NCBI RefSeq assembly: GCF_014645795.1
Contig: NZ_BMMK01000002.1
Location: 291,275-355,274, forward strand
Direction: 5' to 3'
Source: Longimycelium tulufanense
Lineage (GTDB): Bacteria > Actinomycetota > Actinomycetes > Mycobacteriales > Pseudonocardiaceae
Length of the DNA stretch: 64,000 nt
The stretch's first letter is position 1. Each line of letters starts with the position of its first letter. A program made the position numbers and the translations under genes. This document shows positions 46,943-56,683 of the stretch, piece after piece. The notes beneath the pieces were generated by a model that did not search any database, was not told the origin of the DNA, and saw only the letters and a program-made list of their open reading frames with translations.

Positions 46943-48580
46943 ATGGTGGCGATCCAGACAGGAAACCTGCCGCACACCTTGCCGCCCCCGGAACAGATGC
47001 TCGTCTCCCGCGCAGTGGTCCGCTGGGCAGAGACGTATCTCCTCTACCCGGATGGCCCGGTGGCGGGCCAACCCTGGCGGTTCACCGCAGAGCAGAAGCG
47101 TTTCCTTGCCTGGTGGTATGCGACCGACCCGAACAACGGCCACAAGTGGCTGTACCGGCGGGGGATCATTCAGCGCATCAAGGGTTGGGGCAAGGGACCC
47201 TTGGGCGCGGCGATCGCGCTCGTTGAACTTCTCGGACCCTGCCGCGCTGTCTATGACCGGTCCGCCCACACCTGGCGTGCGGGCCGTAACCCTACGGCCT
47301 GGGTCCAGTTTGCGGCCGTGTCGGAGAAGCAGACCGCCAACGCCTTCGACATGGCACGCGGACTAATCGGGAACCGTAAAGAGATCGACGGTATCCCGGT
47401 GGACTCCGGCCTGACCCGCATCTACGCGGGGGCCAACAACGAACGCCGTTTGGAGCCCGTGACCGCTGCCTTCGCCACGCTGGAAGGCGCGAGGCCCACG
47501 TTCGTACTGGCCGACGAGACGCAGCACTGGACCGACAGCACAGGCGGCCACAAGCTCGCGCGAGTCCTGCGCCGCAACCTGGGCAAGAGCCGGGGCGGTG
47601 CCGCACGGATGCTGGTCACCACCAACGCTTTCGCTCCTGGTGAGCAGTCGGTGGCAGAGCTGGACTATGAGGCGTTTCGTGCGCAGGAGGAAGGCCGCTC
47701 TCGCACGACCGGAATCCTCTACGACTCGGTTGAGTCGGACATCCCCGTCATGGACTTGGCGGATGAGGCCACGCTTCGTGCCGCGCTGGAGGACGTCCGG
47801 GGGGATGCCACCTGGCTCGACATTGAGCGGATCGTGGAGGAAATCTACGACCCGGCCACCCCTCCAGCGGACTCCCGCAGGTTCTACCTCAACACCATCA
47901 TCGCTGCGGAGGATGCCTGGCTTGCCCCGCACGAGGTGGACCAAGCCGTCACCGAGCTGCGGATCGAGGACGGTCGGATGGTCGCCCTTGGTTTTGATGG
48001 GTCCCGCGCCCAGGACGCCACTGCGTTGGTCGCGACTGACATTGAGACCGGCCACGGTGAGCTGCTGGGTGTATGGGAGCGGCCGGACCTCCCAGGCTAC
48101 GACGGCTGGGAGGTCCCACGCCACGAGGTGGACGCTGCTGTCCACGCGGCGTTTCGCCGGTTCCGGGTCGCGGCGATGGGCTGTGACCTCGCCTACTGGG
48201 AGTCCTACGTGGACTCTTGGGCGGATGCCTATCGGGACCGGGTGTTCTGTGCCGTCTCGCCCAAGGGCGTCTTCAGCTTCGACATGCGCGGCCGATTGGC
48301 GGACTTCACCGCTGAGGCGGAGGCCACCGAGGCGGCGTTCCGCAACGGCGCGATCACCATTCACCAGCATCCGGCGTTGGTTCGCCATTTGAAGAACGCA
48401 CGCCGTCGCCCAAACAAGTACGGCATCGGCATCGGCAAGGAAAGCCGGGGCAGTGAGCGCAAGATTGACGCTGCTGTCGCCTTGGTGATCGCACGGAGGG
48501 CGCGACGTATCGCTCTGGAAAAGGGTGTGCTCCAACGATGGAAGTCCACTCGTCCTGGGCGGTTGGTTGGCTTGTTCTAG
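46943..48580 (+). CDS. Terminase large subunit
   Basis: 545 aa. The ATPase part has RIKGWGKGPLGAA as its Walker A-like segment and PTFVLADETQHW as Walker B with the catalytic Glu. The nuclease part has MVALGFDGSRAQDATALVA and a later DAAVALVIARRAR. It pumps and cuts phage DNA. Full length. Confidence 0.93.
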   Translation: MVAIQTGNLPHTLPPPEQMLVSRAVVRWAETYLLYPDGPVAGQPWRFTAEQKRFLAWWYATDPNNGHKWLYRRGIIQRIKGWGKGPLGAAIALVELLGPCRAVYDRSAHTWRAGRNPTAWVQFAAVSEKQTANAFDMARGLIGNRKEIDGIPVDSGLTRIYAGANNERRLEPVTAAFATLEGARPTFVLADETQHWTDSTGGHKLARVLRRNLGKSRGGAARMLVTTNAFAPGEQSVAELDYEAFRAQEEGRSRTTGILYDSVESDIPVMDLADEATLRAALEDVRGDATWLDIERIVEEIYDPATPPADSRRFYLNTIIAAEDAWLAPHEVDQAVTELRIEDGRMVALGFDGSRAQDATALVATDIETGHGELLGVWERPDLPGYDGWEVPRHEVDAAVHAAFRRFRVAAMGCDLAYWESYVDSWADAYRDRVFCAVSPKGVFSFDMRGRLADFTAEAEATEAAFRNGAITIHQHPALVRHLKNARRRPNKYGIGIGKESRGSERKIDAAVALVIARRARRIALEKGVLQRWKSTRPGRLVGLF

Positions 48581-48600
48581 CCCCGAAGGAGGGGGTAATC

Positions 48601-50088
48601 ATGGTGGCCCCCTCGACGGGATTGCGGGATGCCTTGGAACGGTCGCTCGGCCGGTTCATCGACGAGTATCAGCGATACTCCTACATTGAGGCGTATCTGA
48701 CCGGGAAGCATGACCCGCCCTATGTGCCGAAGCACGCCCACCGCGAATATCGCAATCTGCTCCAGCAGTCGGTGTTGAATTTCCTGCCGTTGATCGTGAC
48801 GGCGGTGGCGCAGCAGCTCTATGTGGAGGGGTACCGCAAGCCGGACTCGCCCGATGATGACTCGGCCTGGGAGTATTGGCGGCGCAACTCCATGGATGCG
48901 TGGCAGCACTCCGCGCACCGTGACGCCCTCTCTTATGGTGTCTCCTACATCCTGGTTCTCCCGGGCGACAAGGCCCCGGTCATCCGTCCTGTGTCCCCGC
49001 TGGCGATGACCGCCCTGTATGAGGACCCCATTCACGACGAGTGGCCGGTATGGGCGCTGCATCACAGCATCGACTACACCACGGGTACGAAGCGATCCAA
49101 GGTGCACCTGTACGACGCGACCAACGTCCACACCTACGTTGGTGACTACGCGCTGGGCGTGGCAATCGATCTCGACTCGTTTGAGCTGGTCGAGACCAAG
49201 GCGCACGGTTTGGGCGTGTGCCCGGTGGTGCGAATGCGCAACACGCTCAGCCTGTCCCCCAACGTGGCTCCCGCTGGGGAGATCGAGTCCCTGATCCCCA
49301 CCCAGGACCGGCTCAACAACCTCGTTCTGTCCGAAAGCATGATCGCGCAGTACGCGAGCTTTCGGCAACGGTGGGCCACGGGCCTGGTAATTCCTGAAGA
49401 CCCGGCCACGGGCCGTCCCGTCGAGCCGTTCAACGCGGCCGTGAATCGCCTGTGGGTGTCCGACTCCACGGACACCAAGTTTGGAGAGTTCGCCGAGTCG
49501 GACATTACGAAGATCCTGGCGGCGATCAACGAGACCGTCAAACACATGAGCGCCATCTCGCAGGTGCCTCCCGTATACCTGCTGGGTGACATCGTCAATA
49601 TGTCCGCTGAGGCGCTGGCTGCCTCTGAGGCGGGCCTCCAGCGGAAGGTCACCGAGAAGCGCACCGTCTTTGGTGAGGCGTGGGCTCAGGTCATGCGCCT
49701 GGCGGTCGTGGCCGACGGTGCGACGACCGCGGAGTCCCAGTACGACAACCGGATCGTCTGGCGCGACACCGAGGCGCGTTCCATGGCTTCCACTGTGGAT
49801 GCTCTGGGCAAGCTGTCCCAGATGCTTCACGTGCCCCCGGAAGCGCTCTGGGAGCGGGTTCCGGGCGTTACGAGTTCCGACGTTGCGGCATGGAAGCAGA
49901 TGGCCCAGGAGGCGGACTCCCTGCGCACCATGCTCGGGATGCTGGACTCCCAGGCCGCCACGCTTGGGGCGAGGCAGGCCCGCCCGGCTGGGCGGGATAA
50001 GGCCCGTCCGGGAACCAACATTCCGGGGGTGCCCACGACGGCCGAGGACGGCCACGGGACCCCCTCTGAGAAGAAGAGAGATACGTGA
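48601..50088 (+). CDS. Portal protein (SPP1 gp6-like)
   Basis: 495 aa from the ATG at 48601 with GAAGGAGGG upstream. Contains the family features: N-terminal YIEAYLTGKHD, central RMRNTLSLS, IPTQDRLNNLVLSESMIAQ, ISQVPPVYLLGDIVNMSAEALAASEAGL and a charged C-terminus. It forms the portal ring of the capsid. The stop overlaps the next start. Confidence 0.92.
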   Translation: MVAPSTGLRDALERSLGRFIDEYQRYSYIEAYLTGKHDPPYVPKHAHREYRNLLQQSVLNFLPLIVTAVAQQLYVEGYRKPDSPDDDSAWEYWRRNSMDAWQHSAHRDALSYGVSYILVLPGDKAPVIRPVSPLAMTALYEDPIHDEWPVWALHHSIDYTTGTKRSKVHLYDATNVHTYVGDYALGVAIDLDSFELVETKAHGLGVCPVVRMRNTLSLSPNVAPAGEIESLIPTQDRLNNLVLSESMIAQYASFRQRWATGLVIPEDPATGRPVEPFNAAVNRLWVSDSTDTKFGEFAESDITKILAAINETVKHMSAISQVPPVYLLGDIVNMSAEALAASEAGLQRKVTEKRTVFGEAWAQVMRLAVVADGATTAESQYDNRIVWRDTEARSMASTVDALGKLSQMLHVPPEALWERVPGVTSSDVAAWKQMAQEADSLRTMLGMLDSQAATLGARQARPAGRDKARPGTNIPGVPTTAEDGHGTPSEKKRDT

Positions 50089-50837
50089 CCACGGCCGACA
50101 CGCTCTCTCAGGACTACTACCAAGACCAGTTCGCCCTTCGGGCCTCGGCGATTCGCGACCTCACCGCGTTGTGGCCCCTGCTTGACCCTGACGATCTGGA
50201 CCGATCGTTCCCGGGATTGGTCGCCGCGTTGGTCCGCCTGGTCGATTCCTACCGGTACCAGGCCGCCCGCCTGGCGGATGGCTACTACCGGGATCTGAGG
50301 GAGTCGGAGGACATCCCTAGTGGGTGGATCTCCAGTCAGGTTGAAGAGCTGCCCGTGGGCCAGCTCTTCGATTCGCTGCTGTCCACGGGACCCATCGCGA
50401 TCAAACAGGCGATCCAGCACGGTGTCCCCCTCCAGCGGGCCATGGACAACGGACTCGTGGGCGCGGCAGGCGCGGTGACACGTCATGTCCTCAACGCGGG
50501 ACGGGACCAGATCACGTCCAACGTCCGCCAGGACGAGCACGCCCGGGGATGGTTCCGTGTCGCGTCCCCTCGGGCGTGCGCGTTCTGCGCGATGCTAGCC
50601 AGCCGAGGCCCCATGTACCGCACCCGGGCCACCGCTGGCTTCCGGGCGCACGACTACTGCATGTGCTACCCGCGCCCGATGTGGCGACGCAGCCAGGCGT
50701 GGCCATCCATCTCCGAGGAGTACGCGAACCTGTGGACCGCCTCTGAGGGTCGTGGGGGAGCACACCGTGACGCGGCCGAGGAAAACAAGCGTCTGAACGA
50801 CTTCCGCCGCGAGTTGTATGCGCATCGAAACGAGTAG
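50085..50837 (+). CDS. MuF-like head morphogenesis protein
   Basis: 250 aa with a GTG start (overlap GTGA with portal). The C-terminal MuF-type part has RACAFCAMLASRGPMYRT and FRAHDYCMCYPRP, with paired Cys and His. In cluster A phages this position has a capsid maturation protease or MuF protein. No protease motif is visible here. Confidence 0.82.
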   Translation: MTTADTLSQDYYQDQFALRASAIRDLTALWPLLDPDDLDRSFPGLVAALVRLVDSYRYQAARLADGYYRDLRESEDIPSGWISSQVEELPVGQLFDSLLSTGPIAIKQAIQHGVPLQRAMDNGLVGAAGAVTRHVLNAGRDQITSNVRQDEHARGWFRVASPRACAFCAMLASRGPMYRTRATAGFRAHDYCMCYPRPMWRRSQAWPSISEEYANLWTASEGRGGAHRDAAEENKRLNDFRRELYAHRNE

Positions 50838-50870
50838 CCCAGGCGGCTACCCCGGTCCCAGGAGGACAAC

Positions 50871-51395
50871 GTGACCGACACGACTGAGCAGCCCACCCCG
50901 GCTGAGAAGGCTGCACCCGAGGCCACCCCGGAGCCGACCGGTGTTGACGCCCTGCCCGAGTGGGCACAGCGGGAGCTACGTCAGGCCCGCCAGGAGGCGG
51001 CGAACTACCGCACCAAACTTCGCCAGGTCGAGCCCCTGGCCCAGCGGGCTAAGGAGCTGGAGGACACCGGCACGTCTGAGGTGGCACGGCTGGCTGAGCA
51101 ATTGGAGGCGTCCCGTTCGGAGCTGCTGGAGCTGAAGACGGAGCTAACGCGTGAGCGGGTGTTGCGGGAGTACCGCCTGTCGGAGGATCTGGCGGGCTTC
51201 TTGGCGGGCGATGAGGACACGATGCGCTCTGCTGCGGAGCGGCTGTCCAAGCTCGTCACCACGCAGAACTCCACCACGTTGCGCAGCGCGCCCGTGGCCA
51301 GGCTCCAGTCCGGCGGCTCAGCCCCGAACACCGATGACGACATTGATCCGGACGCCCTTGCCGCGAAGGTCTTCACGCGCGGCACCGTCCTGTGA
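50871..51395 (+). CDS. Scaffolding protein
   Basis: 174 aa, acidic, with a long coiled coil (about 45-105; NYRTKLRQVEPLAQRAKELEDT) and a disordered N-terminus. Its position directly before the capsid gene and its composition match phage scaffolds. Confidence 0.85.
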   Translation: MTDTTEQPTPAEKAAPEATPEPTGVDALPEWAQRELRQARQEAANYRTKLRQVEPLAQRAKELEDTGTSEVARLAEQLEASRSELLELKTELTRERVLREYRLSEDLAGFLAGDEDTMRSAAERLSKLVTTQNSTTLRSAPVARLQSGGSAPNTDDDIDPDALAAKVFTRGTVL

Positions 51396-51417
51396 GTGAT
51401 CTACCCCAAGGATTCGT

Positions 51418-52428
51418 ATGGCTATTTCCCCAACAATGCCTCGCGCCGAGAATGGTCTTCTCAAGCAGGACGCGAAGCTTGCCGCGACCGCTCTCAGCCT
51501 GCTTGAGCGCCGGCTCATCCTTCCGGGCCTGTTTGATCGGCACGCCGAAGGCGAGTTTCGCGGTGCTCTGGGCGACACGATCAACGTCAAGCGGCCGTCC
51601 AAGCTCAAGGCTAAGCGGCGTGCTCTTCGCGCGACGGGCACGTTTGAGCGGTCGGTCCTCAACGAGTGGAGCATCCCGGTTCGCTTGGCCGACAACGTCT
51701 ACAGCGCGATCAACCTGCCGGACGAGATGCTGACCCTCGATGTCGAGTCGTTTGCCACTCAGGTCATCGATCCGCAGATCCGCGCGATTGCCGAGGACTA
51801 TGAGGACATGGTGGCCACCAAGATGGAGGCCAGCTTCGGTGATGGCGGCACGCTGGACCTGTCCAAGGTCACCGATGATGAGGCGAAGGCCGCGCTGATC
51901 CGGCGACACCTGACGTCGCTGCGTAAGGCCCTGAACGCCGAGAATGTTCCGACCGCTGGCCGCTACGCCGTGCTCGGTGGCGAGATCGAGCGGATTCTTC
52001 TCACTGACCCGCACCTGACCAAGGTGGACGAGTCCGGCAGCGCGAGCGCTCTGCGTGAGGCCGTCATCGGCCGCCTGTACGGCTTCACGTTGCTGTCGTC
52101 CAACGCGGTCCCCGAGAACGCTTTCTATTCCTTCCACGGGTCGGCGTTACAGCTCGTGTCGATGGCCCCCGCCAACCCGCAGGGCGCAACCTACTCGACG
52201 TCCCTGTCCGCCAACGGCGTGGCGCTGCGCTACATCCGGGACTACGACTTCGAGCAAGCGACCGACCGGTCCCTGATTAACGTCTACACCGGAATCGGTG
52301 AGGTCAAGGACATCCCCGCGAAGGAGGATGTCTCAGGCATCACCGACCCTGCCGTGTTGCTGTCCAAGGCCACGCAGGTGCGCGGCCTGAAGACCACGGT
52401 CAAGCTCACCGCGTCGGCCACGCGCTGA
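51418..52428 (+). CDS. Major capsid protein
   Basis: 336 aa. HK97-fold features: an N-terminal helix with LAATALSLLERRLILPGLF, strands with FRGALGDTINVKRPSKL, the E-loop region, and NPQGATYSTSLSANGVALRYIRDYDFEQATD. Position after the scaffold gene supports the call. Confidence 0.92.
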   Translation: MAISPTMPRAENGLLKQDAKLAATALSLLERRLILPGLFDRHAEGEFRGALGDTINVKRPSKLKAKRRALRATGTFERSVLNEWSIPVRLADNVYSAINLPDEMLTLDVESFATQVIDPQIRAIAEDYEDMVATKMEASFGDGGTLDLSKVTDDEAKAALIRRHLTSLRKALNAENVPTAGRYAVLGGEIERILLTDPHLTKVDESGSASALREAVIGRLYGFTLLSSNAVPENAFYSFHGSALQLVSMAPANPQGATYSTSLSANGVALRYIRDYDFEQATDRSLINVYTGIGEVKDIPAKEDVSGITDPAVLLSKATQVRGLKTTVKLTASATR

Positions 52429-52447
52429 GCCTTTCCTGGAGGCAGCG

Positions 52448-52876
52448 ATGGTGATGTCAACGTTTGCTGCCCTGGAGGACTTTACGGCCCGATTGTCCGC
52501 CCCGTTGCTGGAGTCGGAGCGCGGTCGGGCAGTGGCCCTGCTGGAGGACGCGACCACGCTGATCCTCACTCATCTCGGGTGGCCCGCCGTGCCGCCGTCG
52601 TTTCCCCCCGCGCTGCGGGTCGTGTGTGTGAGCGTGGCCCTTCGGTGCTACCTCAACCCCCTGGGAATCACGTCGGAGCAGATGGGCGACTACTCCTACC
52701 GGAGGGCGTCCACCTCGGTCGCTGGGATGTCGCTGACCCGAAACGAACAACGGATGGTGGACCGCGCTGTCGGGCGCTCAGCCGCCACAACGGTCCGTAC
52801 TCCTCTGGAGATCGACGACACCGACCGCGCCACTTGGTCCCCACTGGTCCACCGGGAGTGGGGGTACTACCGGTGA
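52448..52876 (+). CDS. Head-tail connector (adaptor) protein
   Basis: 142 aa, mainly helical (FTARLSAPLLESERGRAVALLEDATTLIL). The helical four-bundle pattern ending in a charged loop matches phage head adaptor proteins that follow the capsid gene. It overlaps the next start in GTGA. Confidence 0.75.
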   Translation: MVMSTFAALEDFTARLSAPLLESERGRAVALLEDATTLILTHLGWPAVPPSFPPALRVVCVSVALRCYLNPLGITSEQMGDYSYRRASTSVAGMSLTRNEQRMVDRAVGRSAATTVRTPLEIDDTDRATWSPLVHREWGYYR

Positions 52877-53244
52877 TCTCTCATCACCTCCTGCGGGACG
52901 TCGTGACCGTGTGGCGTCCCCGGTGGGCGACTGACCGCTATGGCAACCGCACAACGAGCTATCCACGTGAGCTGGCAGCCCAGCACCCCTGCCGGCTATA
53001 CATGACCGCGGGGCGAGAACAGGAAAAGTACCGGGAGACCGCTGTCACCACCTGGTTTCTCCTGCTTTCCCCCGAAGTACCCATTGATTACCACTGCCGC
53101 GTCACGTACAAGACGCACAGCTTTGACGTGGAGGCCGTCCAGCCCAGGCGGAACTGGGGCGGCGTGAGCCACCTGACCGTGCGCTTGAGAGAAGTGGAGG
53201 GATGGACCGATGGCGCGAGTGGAGATGAGCATGGCCGGCGTTAA
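52873..53244 (+). CDS. Head closure (stopper) protein
   Basis: 123 aa from the GTG at 52873. Beta-rich sequence (DVVTVWRPRWATDRYGNRTTSY, VPIDYHCRVTYKTHSFDVEAVQPRRNW) resembles SPP1 gp16-type stoppers. The end overlaps the next gene by 35 bases. Confidence 0.72.
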   Translation: MISHHLLRDVVTVWRPRWATDRYGNRTTSYPRELAAQHPCRLYMTAGREQEKYRETAVTTWFLLLSPEVPIDYHCRVTYKTHSFDVEAVQPRRNWGGVSHLTVRLREVEGWTDGASGDEHGRR

Positions 53245-53524
53245 GGCTATCCTCCAGAGCCCAGAAGCCTATGCGGTGCTAGGCAAGAAGGCCCGCGACG
53301 TCAAGGCGCGCTGCGAGGCCACCGCACCGGTCCGCAGCGGCGACTACGCCGCGAGTTTCCGGATCAGCGGGGGCAGACAGAAGCAGACCGACGCCGCCGT
53401 GGTGTACGTGGGCTCCGATGATCCTGCCGCCGCGCACATCGAGTGGGGCACCAAGAACTCCCCCTTCGGTCCGACACCGCCGCATCACACGATGGCCAAT
53501 GCTCTGACGGCGGTGATCGAGTGA
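53210..53524 (+). CDS. HK97 gp10-like tail-completion (neck) protein
   Basis: 104 aa. The typical segment CEATAPVRSGDYAASFRI and AHIEWGTKNSPFGPTPPHHTMANAL match HK97 gp10 family proteins. Overlaps both neighbours. Confidence 0.8.
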   Translation: MARVEMSMAGVKAILQSPEAYAVLGKKARDVKARCEATAPVRSGDYAASFRISGGRQKQTDAAVVYVGSDDPAAAHIEWGTKNSPFGPTPPHHTMANALTAVIE

Positions 53525-53946
53525 GGCCGTTCGTCTTCGGTGATGCCGAGGCGTCCGTGCTGGCCTACCTCCGGGACAAGATGCCGGAACTCGCGTCCGG
53601 CACCGACTTTCCCGTCACTGAACCGTCCGCGCCGTACCTGGTGGTACGGCGCTACGGCGGCAACTACCGGCCACCCGCCATCGACTACGCCCGGTTCAGC
53701 ATCGAGACGTGGTGCACGTCCCGATCCCTGGCGCAGGACACCCTTCAGGCAGCGCTGGGGTGGCTCTTCGTCGCCCACCTGGAGAACCGCACCTACACCG
53801 CGCTAGATGGCACCTTGCTGCCCCGCATCACCAAGGTCTTCGTCGAGAGCGGACCCCAGTATTTCCCCGACGGGGTATCCACGGAGCATCGGTGGATCTC
53901 CACCGTCGCCGTCTACATGCGCGCCCTGGAGTCACATGAACCGTGA
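53521..53946 (+). CDS. Tail terminator protein
   Basis: 141 aa from the GTG at 53521 (GTGA overlap). Has an alpha/beta structure: AEASVLAYLRDKMPEL, PYLVVRRYGG, FSIETWCTSRSLAQDTLQAAL. It resembles lambda gpU-type tail terminators by position and pattern. Confidence 0.72.
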   Translation: MRPFVFGDAEASVLAYLRDKMPELASGTDFPVTEPSAPYLVVRRYGGNYRPPAIDYARFSIETWCTSRSLAQDTLQAALGWLFVAHLENRTYTALDGTLLPRITKVFVESGPQYFPDGVSTEHRWISTVAVYMRALESHEP

Positions 53947-55654
53947 GAGTGTCCGCATTGGACGAGTTGGGGAGGTCTACTTCTCCACTGACGACCTGAG
54001 TCCACTGGAGGTTGCCCAGGCCACGGACGCCAGCCTTCCCATTCCTGCACGGTTCTCGTCAGTGGGCTTGCTGAGCGATGACGGGTTCGAGCACGAGTTC
54101 TCCGAGGACGTCAAGGAGATCACCAACTGGACCAGGGGAAATGTCTCCCAGATTATCCGTGGCCGCGTGCTGACCATGAAGTTCACTGCTCTGGAAACCA
54201 GCGGCACCACGGTGGGCATGTTCTACGGCAGCGACGCCCAGGGCAACGAGCTGAACGTCGTACTCACCGTCACCAACGGATACTCCCGACGCCCGTGCTA
54301 CGCACTGCTCTACTGCATATACGACGGGCCGGTCCAATGGCGTCTCTTCGTTCCCCACGCCCACGTCACCGAGCTGGACGCACCCGAGTTCACGCCCGGT
54401 GGCATGGTGAAGTGGGGCATCACGTTCAAGGCCATGGACAACGCGGGGTATCTCGCCACGTGGTCGACCAACGACCCCACCGTTACCCAGGGACATGGGG
54501 TGGCCCCTCCCCGAATCTTCCTGCCGGAGCTGGTGGGCCGAACAGGCAGAGTCCGCCCCTGGGACACGGTGGGTGGGCTCGGGATGCTGGGCGCGACCGT
54601 CACCGTCGAGACCAGCGACGGGCAGCGAGGCACCTTTCCAGTCGGCCCGGACGGCTACTGGTGGGCGGATCTCCATGACTTCCCCCCTGACCAGGAAATC
54701 ACCGTGACCGCCACGCAGACCTACCAGGGCTGGGAGTCGGACCGTGCAGTGCACACGATCCGCACCTTTCCGCGCCCCAAGACCCCGCTCGTGTCCAGTG
54801 TGGTTACCACCAAGCATGACCTCACCGTGCACTGGCACACCGAACCCACCAGCGCCACACGATGGGTGTTCCGCGTGTGGGACCCAGCAACACCGGACGC
54901 TGTCCACGACGTCGGGGAGACCTCCACCCCGGTCGCCGAATCCCGCCTCTCACTGGACCCCTTCCCCGAACTCTGGGGCCGAGACCTCCTACTCCGCATC
55001 GACGCGGAAGGAGACGGAGGGACCACCTCCTCCAACGGCCTGCCGTTTCGGGTGGCACGCCTCACCTCCCCCACCCTCGTCCACGCCTCCTGTATGGCAC
55101 GGACACTCACGACCGAGTGGCAGCCAGCGAGCGGCACGACCGTGAACCAGTACGAGGTGCGGATCTCCGCGTTACCCGATCCGATCGCCCTCGTGCCAGG
55201 GGACACCACACAGTGGACGGGCGAGATTCCCGCGACGTGCACACCCCACACCACCTACACAGTCTCCGTCCTGGCACAGATGAGCGACGGCACAGAGTTG
55301 TCCTCCTCGCCTCTGGCGTTCACCGCCGGCTACGGTGGCGCACTTCTTCAGGACATCAGCTCCGCTGACCTCACCGACACCACGGTCACGATCCGATGGC
55401 AGCTCACGGAGCTGACCCCTCCCACCGTGACTTCCTGGACAGTCCTGTACGGACCGGCAACCTCTTCGCAACTCACCACAGTCACGACGAACCTGCCCCC
55501 TGACAGCCATGAGACGTCCTTCACGCTCCAGCACCCGTCCTATGGCTGGCAGGCCAAGCCCGGTGACCGCATGGCGGTTCAGGTGGTGGCCACGACCACG
55601 CCGAGCGATCCCACCTATCGCTCCAACACGCAGACGTTTCTCCTTCCCGCCTGA
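53936..55654 (+). CDS. Large tail-tube-like protein with C-terminal Ig/FN3-like domains
   Basis: 572 aa from the ATG at 53936. Residues 1-185 resemble the tail-tube protein encoded next (FSSVGLLSDDGFEHEFSEDVKEITNWTRG compare FQHLGFLSEDAVEHEFDDDIEDIPSWQGG). The rest, about 385 residues, consists of repeated beta-sandwich-like segments (VRPWDTVGGLGMLGATVTVETSDGQ, LTVHWHTEPTSATRW, LTTEWQPASGTTVNQYEV, TVTIRWQLTE). Such domains often decorate tail tubes and bind cell-surface sugars. It overlaps the terminator gene by 11 bases. Confidence 0.8.
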   Translation: MNRESVRIGRVGEVYFSTDDLSPLEVAQATDASLPIPARFSSVGLLSDDGFEHEFSEDVKEITNWTRGNVSQIIRGRVLTMKFTALETSGTTVGMFYGSDAQGNELNVVLTVTNGYSRRPCYALLYCIYDGPVQWRLFVPHAHVTELDAPEFTPGGMVKWGITFKAMDNAGYLATWSTNDPTVTQGHGVAPPRIFLPELVGRTGRVRPWDTVGGLGMLGATVTVETSDGQRGTFPVGPDGYWWADLHDFPPDQEITVTATQTYQGWESDRAVHTIRTFPRPKTPLVSSVVTTKHDLTVHWHTEPTSATRWVFRVWDPATPDAVHDVGETSTPVAESRLSLDPFPELWGRDLLLRIDAEGDGGTTSSNGLPFRVARLTSPTLVHASCMARTLTTEWQPASGTTVNQYEVRISALPDPIALVPGDTTQWTGEIPATCTPHTTYTVSVLAQMSDGTELSSSPLAFTAGYGGALLQDISSADLTDTTVTIRWQLTELTPPTVTSWTVLYGPATSSQLTTVTTNLPPDSHETSFTLQHPSYGWQAKPGDRMAVQVVATTTPSDPTYRSNTQTFLLPA

Positions 55655-55669
55655 CCGGAGACAGACTAT

Positions 55670-56296
55670 ATGGTCTACAGCTTCAACAACGCGGCGGTCC
55701 GCGTCGCCACGACCGGTGCGATCTACTTCGCCGATGACGAGACCGGCACCCGCTATGACACGCTCAAGGACAAGGTGAAGAAAGTTGACGTCGCTCTGGC
55801 TGACACCGACTTCCAGCACCTCGGCTTCCTGTCTGAGGACGCCGTAGAGCACGAGTTCGATGACGACATTGAGGACATCCCCTCCTGGCAAGGAGGAATC
55901 GTCCGCTCGATCGTGAAGAGTCGCAGCGCCACCTTCAAAATTGCTTCCCTGGAGACCTCTCGGGAAGCGTTGAGCCTCTTCTACGGTGCAGACGTCACGA
56001 CCGACACGGGTGTTCACAGCCTGGACGTCGGCGCGAATGTCGCCCGAAAGAAGATGATCTGTGTCTTCGAGTTCCGGGACGGCCACCTCCCGAGCGGCAC
56101 GGAGCGCGTGTACCGGATCGTGCTGCCCAGCTCCCAGGTGACGGAGCTGGAGTCTCCCAAGTTCACCGCTGGTGATGCAGTGACGTGGGGCATGACGATC
56201 AAGGCTCTCGGTAGTCGTCACCCGCTGCTGTCGATCTACACCAATGATGACCAACTCGCCGCGCCCGCTCCGCCGCCGGACACCAGCGACAATTGA
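55670..56296 (+). CDS. Major tail protein (tail tube)
   Basis: 208 aa. Has the tube-protein pattern AVRVATTGAIYFADDETGTRYD and the final VTWGMTIKALGSRHPLLSIYTND. It is about the size of single-domain tail tube proteins and is the likely main tube subunit. A Rho-independent terminator follows, which can raise its relative yield. Confidence 0.85.
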   Translation: MVYSFNNAAVRVATTGAIYFADDETGTRYDTLKDKVKKVDVALADTDFQHLGFLSEDAVEHEFDDDIEDIPSWQGGIVRSIVKSRSATFKIASLETSREALSLFYGADVTTDTGVHSLDVGANVARKKMICVFEFRDGHLPSGTERVYRIVLPSSQVTELESPKFTAGDAVTWGMTIKALGSRHPLLSIYTNDDQLAAPAPPPDTSDN

Positions 56297-56313
56297 TCAG
56301 GCCCTGATCTCTC

Positions 56314-56344
56314 GGGGAGCCCAGGCGCAGGGGCTCCCCTTTTT
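56314..56344 (+). terminator. Rho-independent terminator after the tail-tube gene
   Basis: A 9-bp stem (GGGGAGCCC at 56314-56322 with 56331-56339), 8-base loop and five U (56340-56344). It lies 25 bases before the chaperone start. Confidence 0.88.
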
Positions 56345-56368
56345 CATGCCCTCTTTCTTGGAGATTCG

Positions 56369-56683
56369 ATGACTCAGCCAAACAAGGCACGCCTCAAGCT
56401 GGAGACCCTTCGCGCACCGATTGTGGAAGCCGCCCACCGCATCGAGTTCCAGCTTGCCGGCGAGGTCTTCAGTCTTCCCCCGGTGGAACTGTGGCCGGAC
56501 GAGGCGCTTGAGGCGATGCCCAAGGCCGGAGACGAGCCCGACATCCGCAACATGGTGACGGTGGCCCGGCACGTGTTGGGCGACGACTACCCGCGTTTCC
56601 GAAACGCTGGCGGACGCGCCATGGATGTGTTCCTCGTGCTGGCGCACCTGGCGGAGGACCAGGGCGTGACGCCGGGGGAATGA
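56369..56683 (+). CDS. Tail assembly chaperone, short form (G)
   Basis: 104 aa. LKLETLRAPIVEAAHRIEFQLAGEVFSLPPVELWPDEALEAM is the usual pattern. It ends TPGE just before a stop, with a GGGGGAA heptamer at the end. Works with the GT form in tail assembly. Confidence 0.85.
   Translation: MTQPNKARLKLETLRAPIVEAAHRIEFQLAGEVFSLPPVELWPDEALEAMPKAGDEPDIRNMVTVARHVLGDDYPRFRNAGGRAMDVFLVLAHLAEDQGVTPGE
56674..56680 (+). promoter_or_regulatory. Programmed -1 frameshift site
   Basis: GGGGGAA spans the last sense codons of the G frame. A slip by one base back leads from TPG to GMIALVGLL in the T frame. This heptamer is used for the same purpose in other actinophages. Confidence 0.75.
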
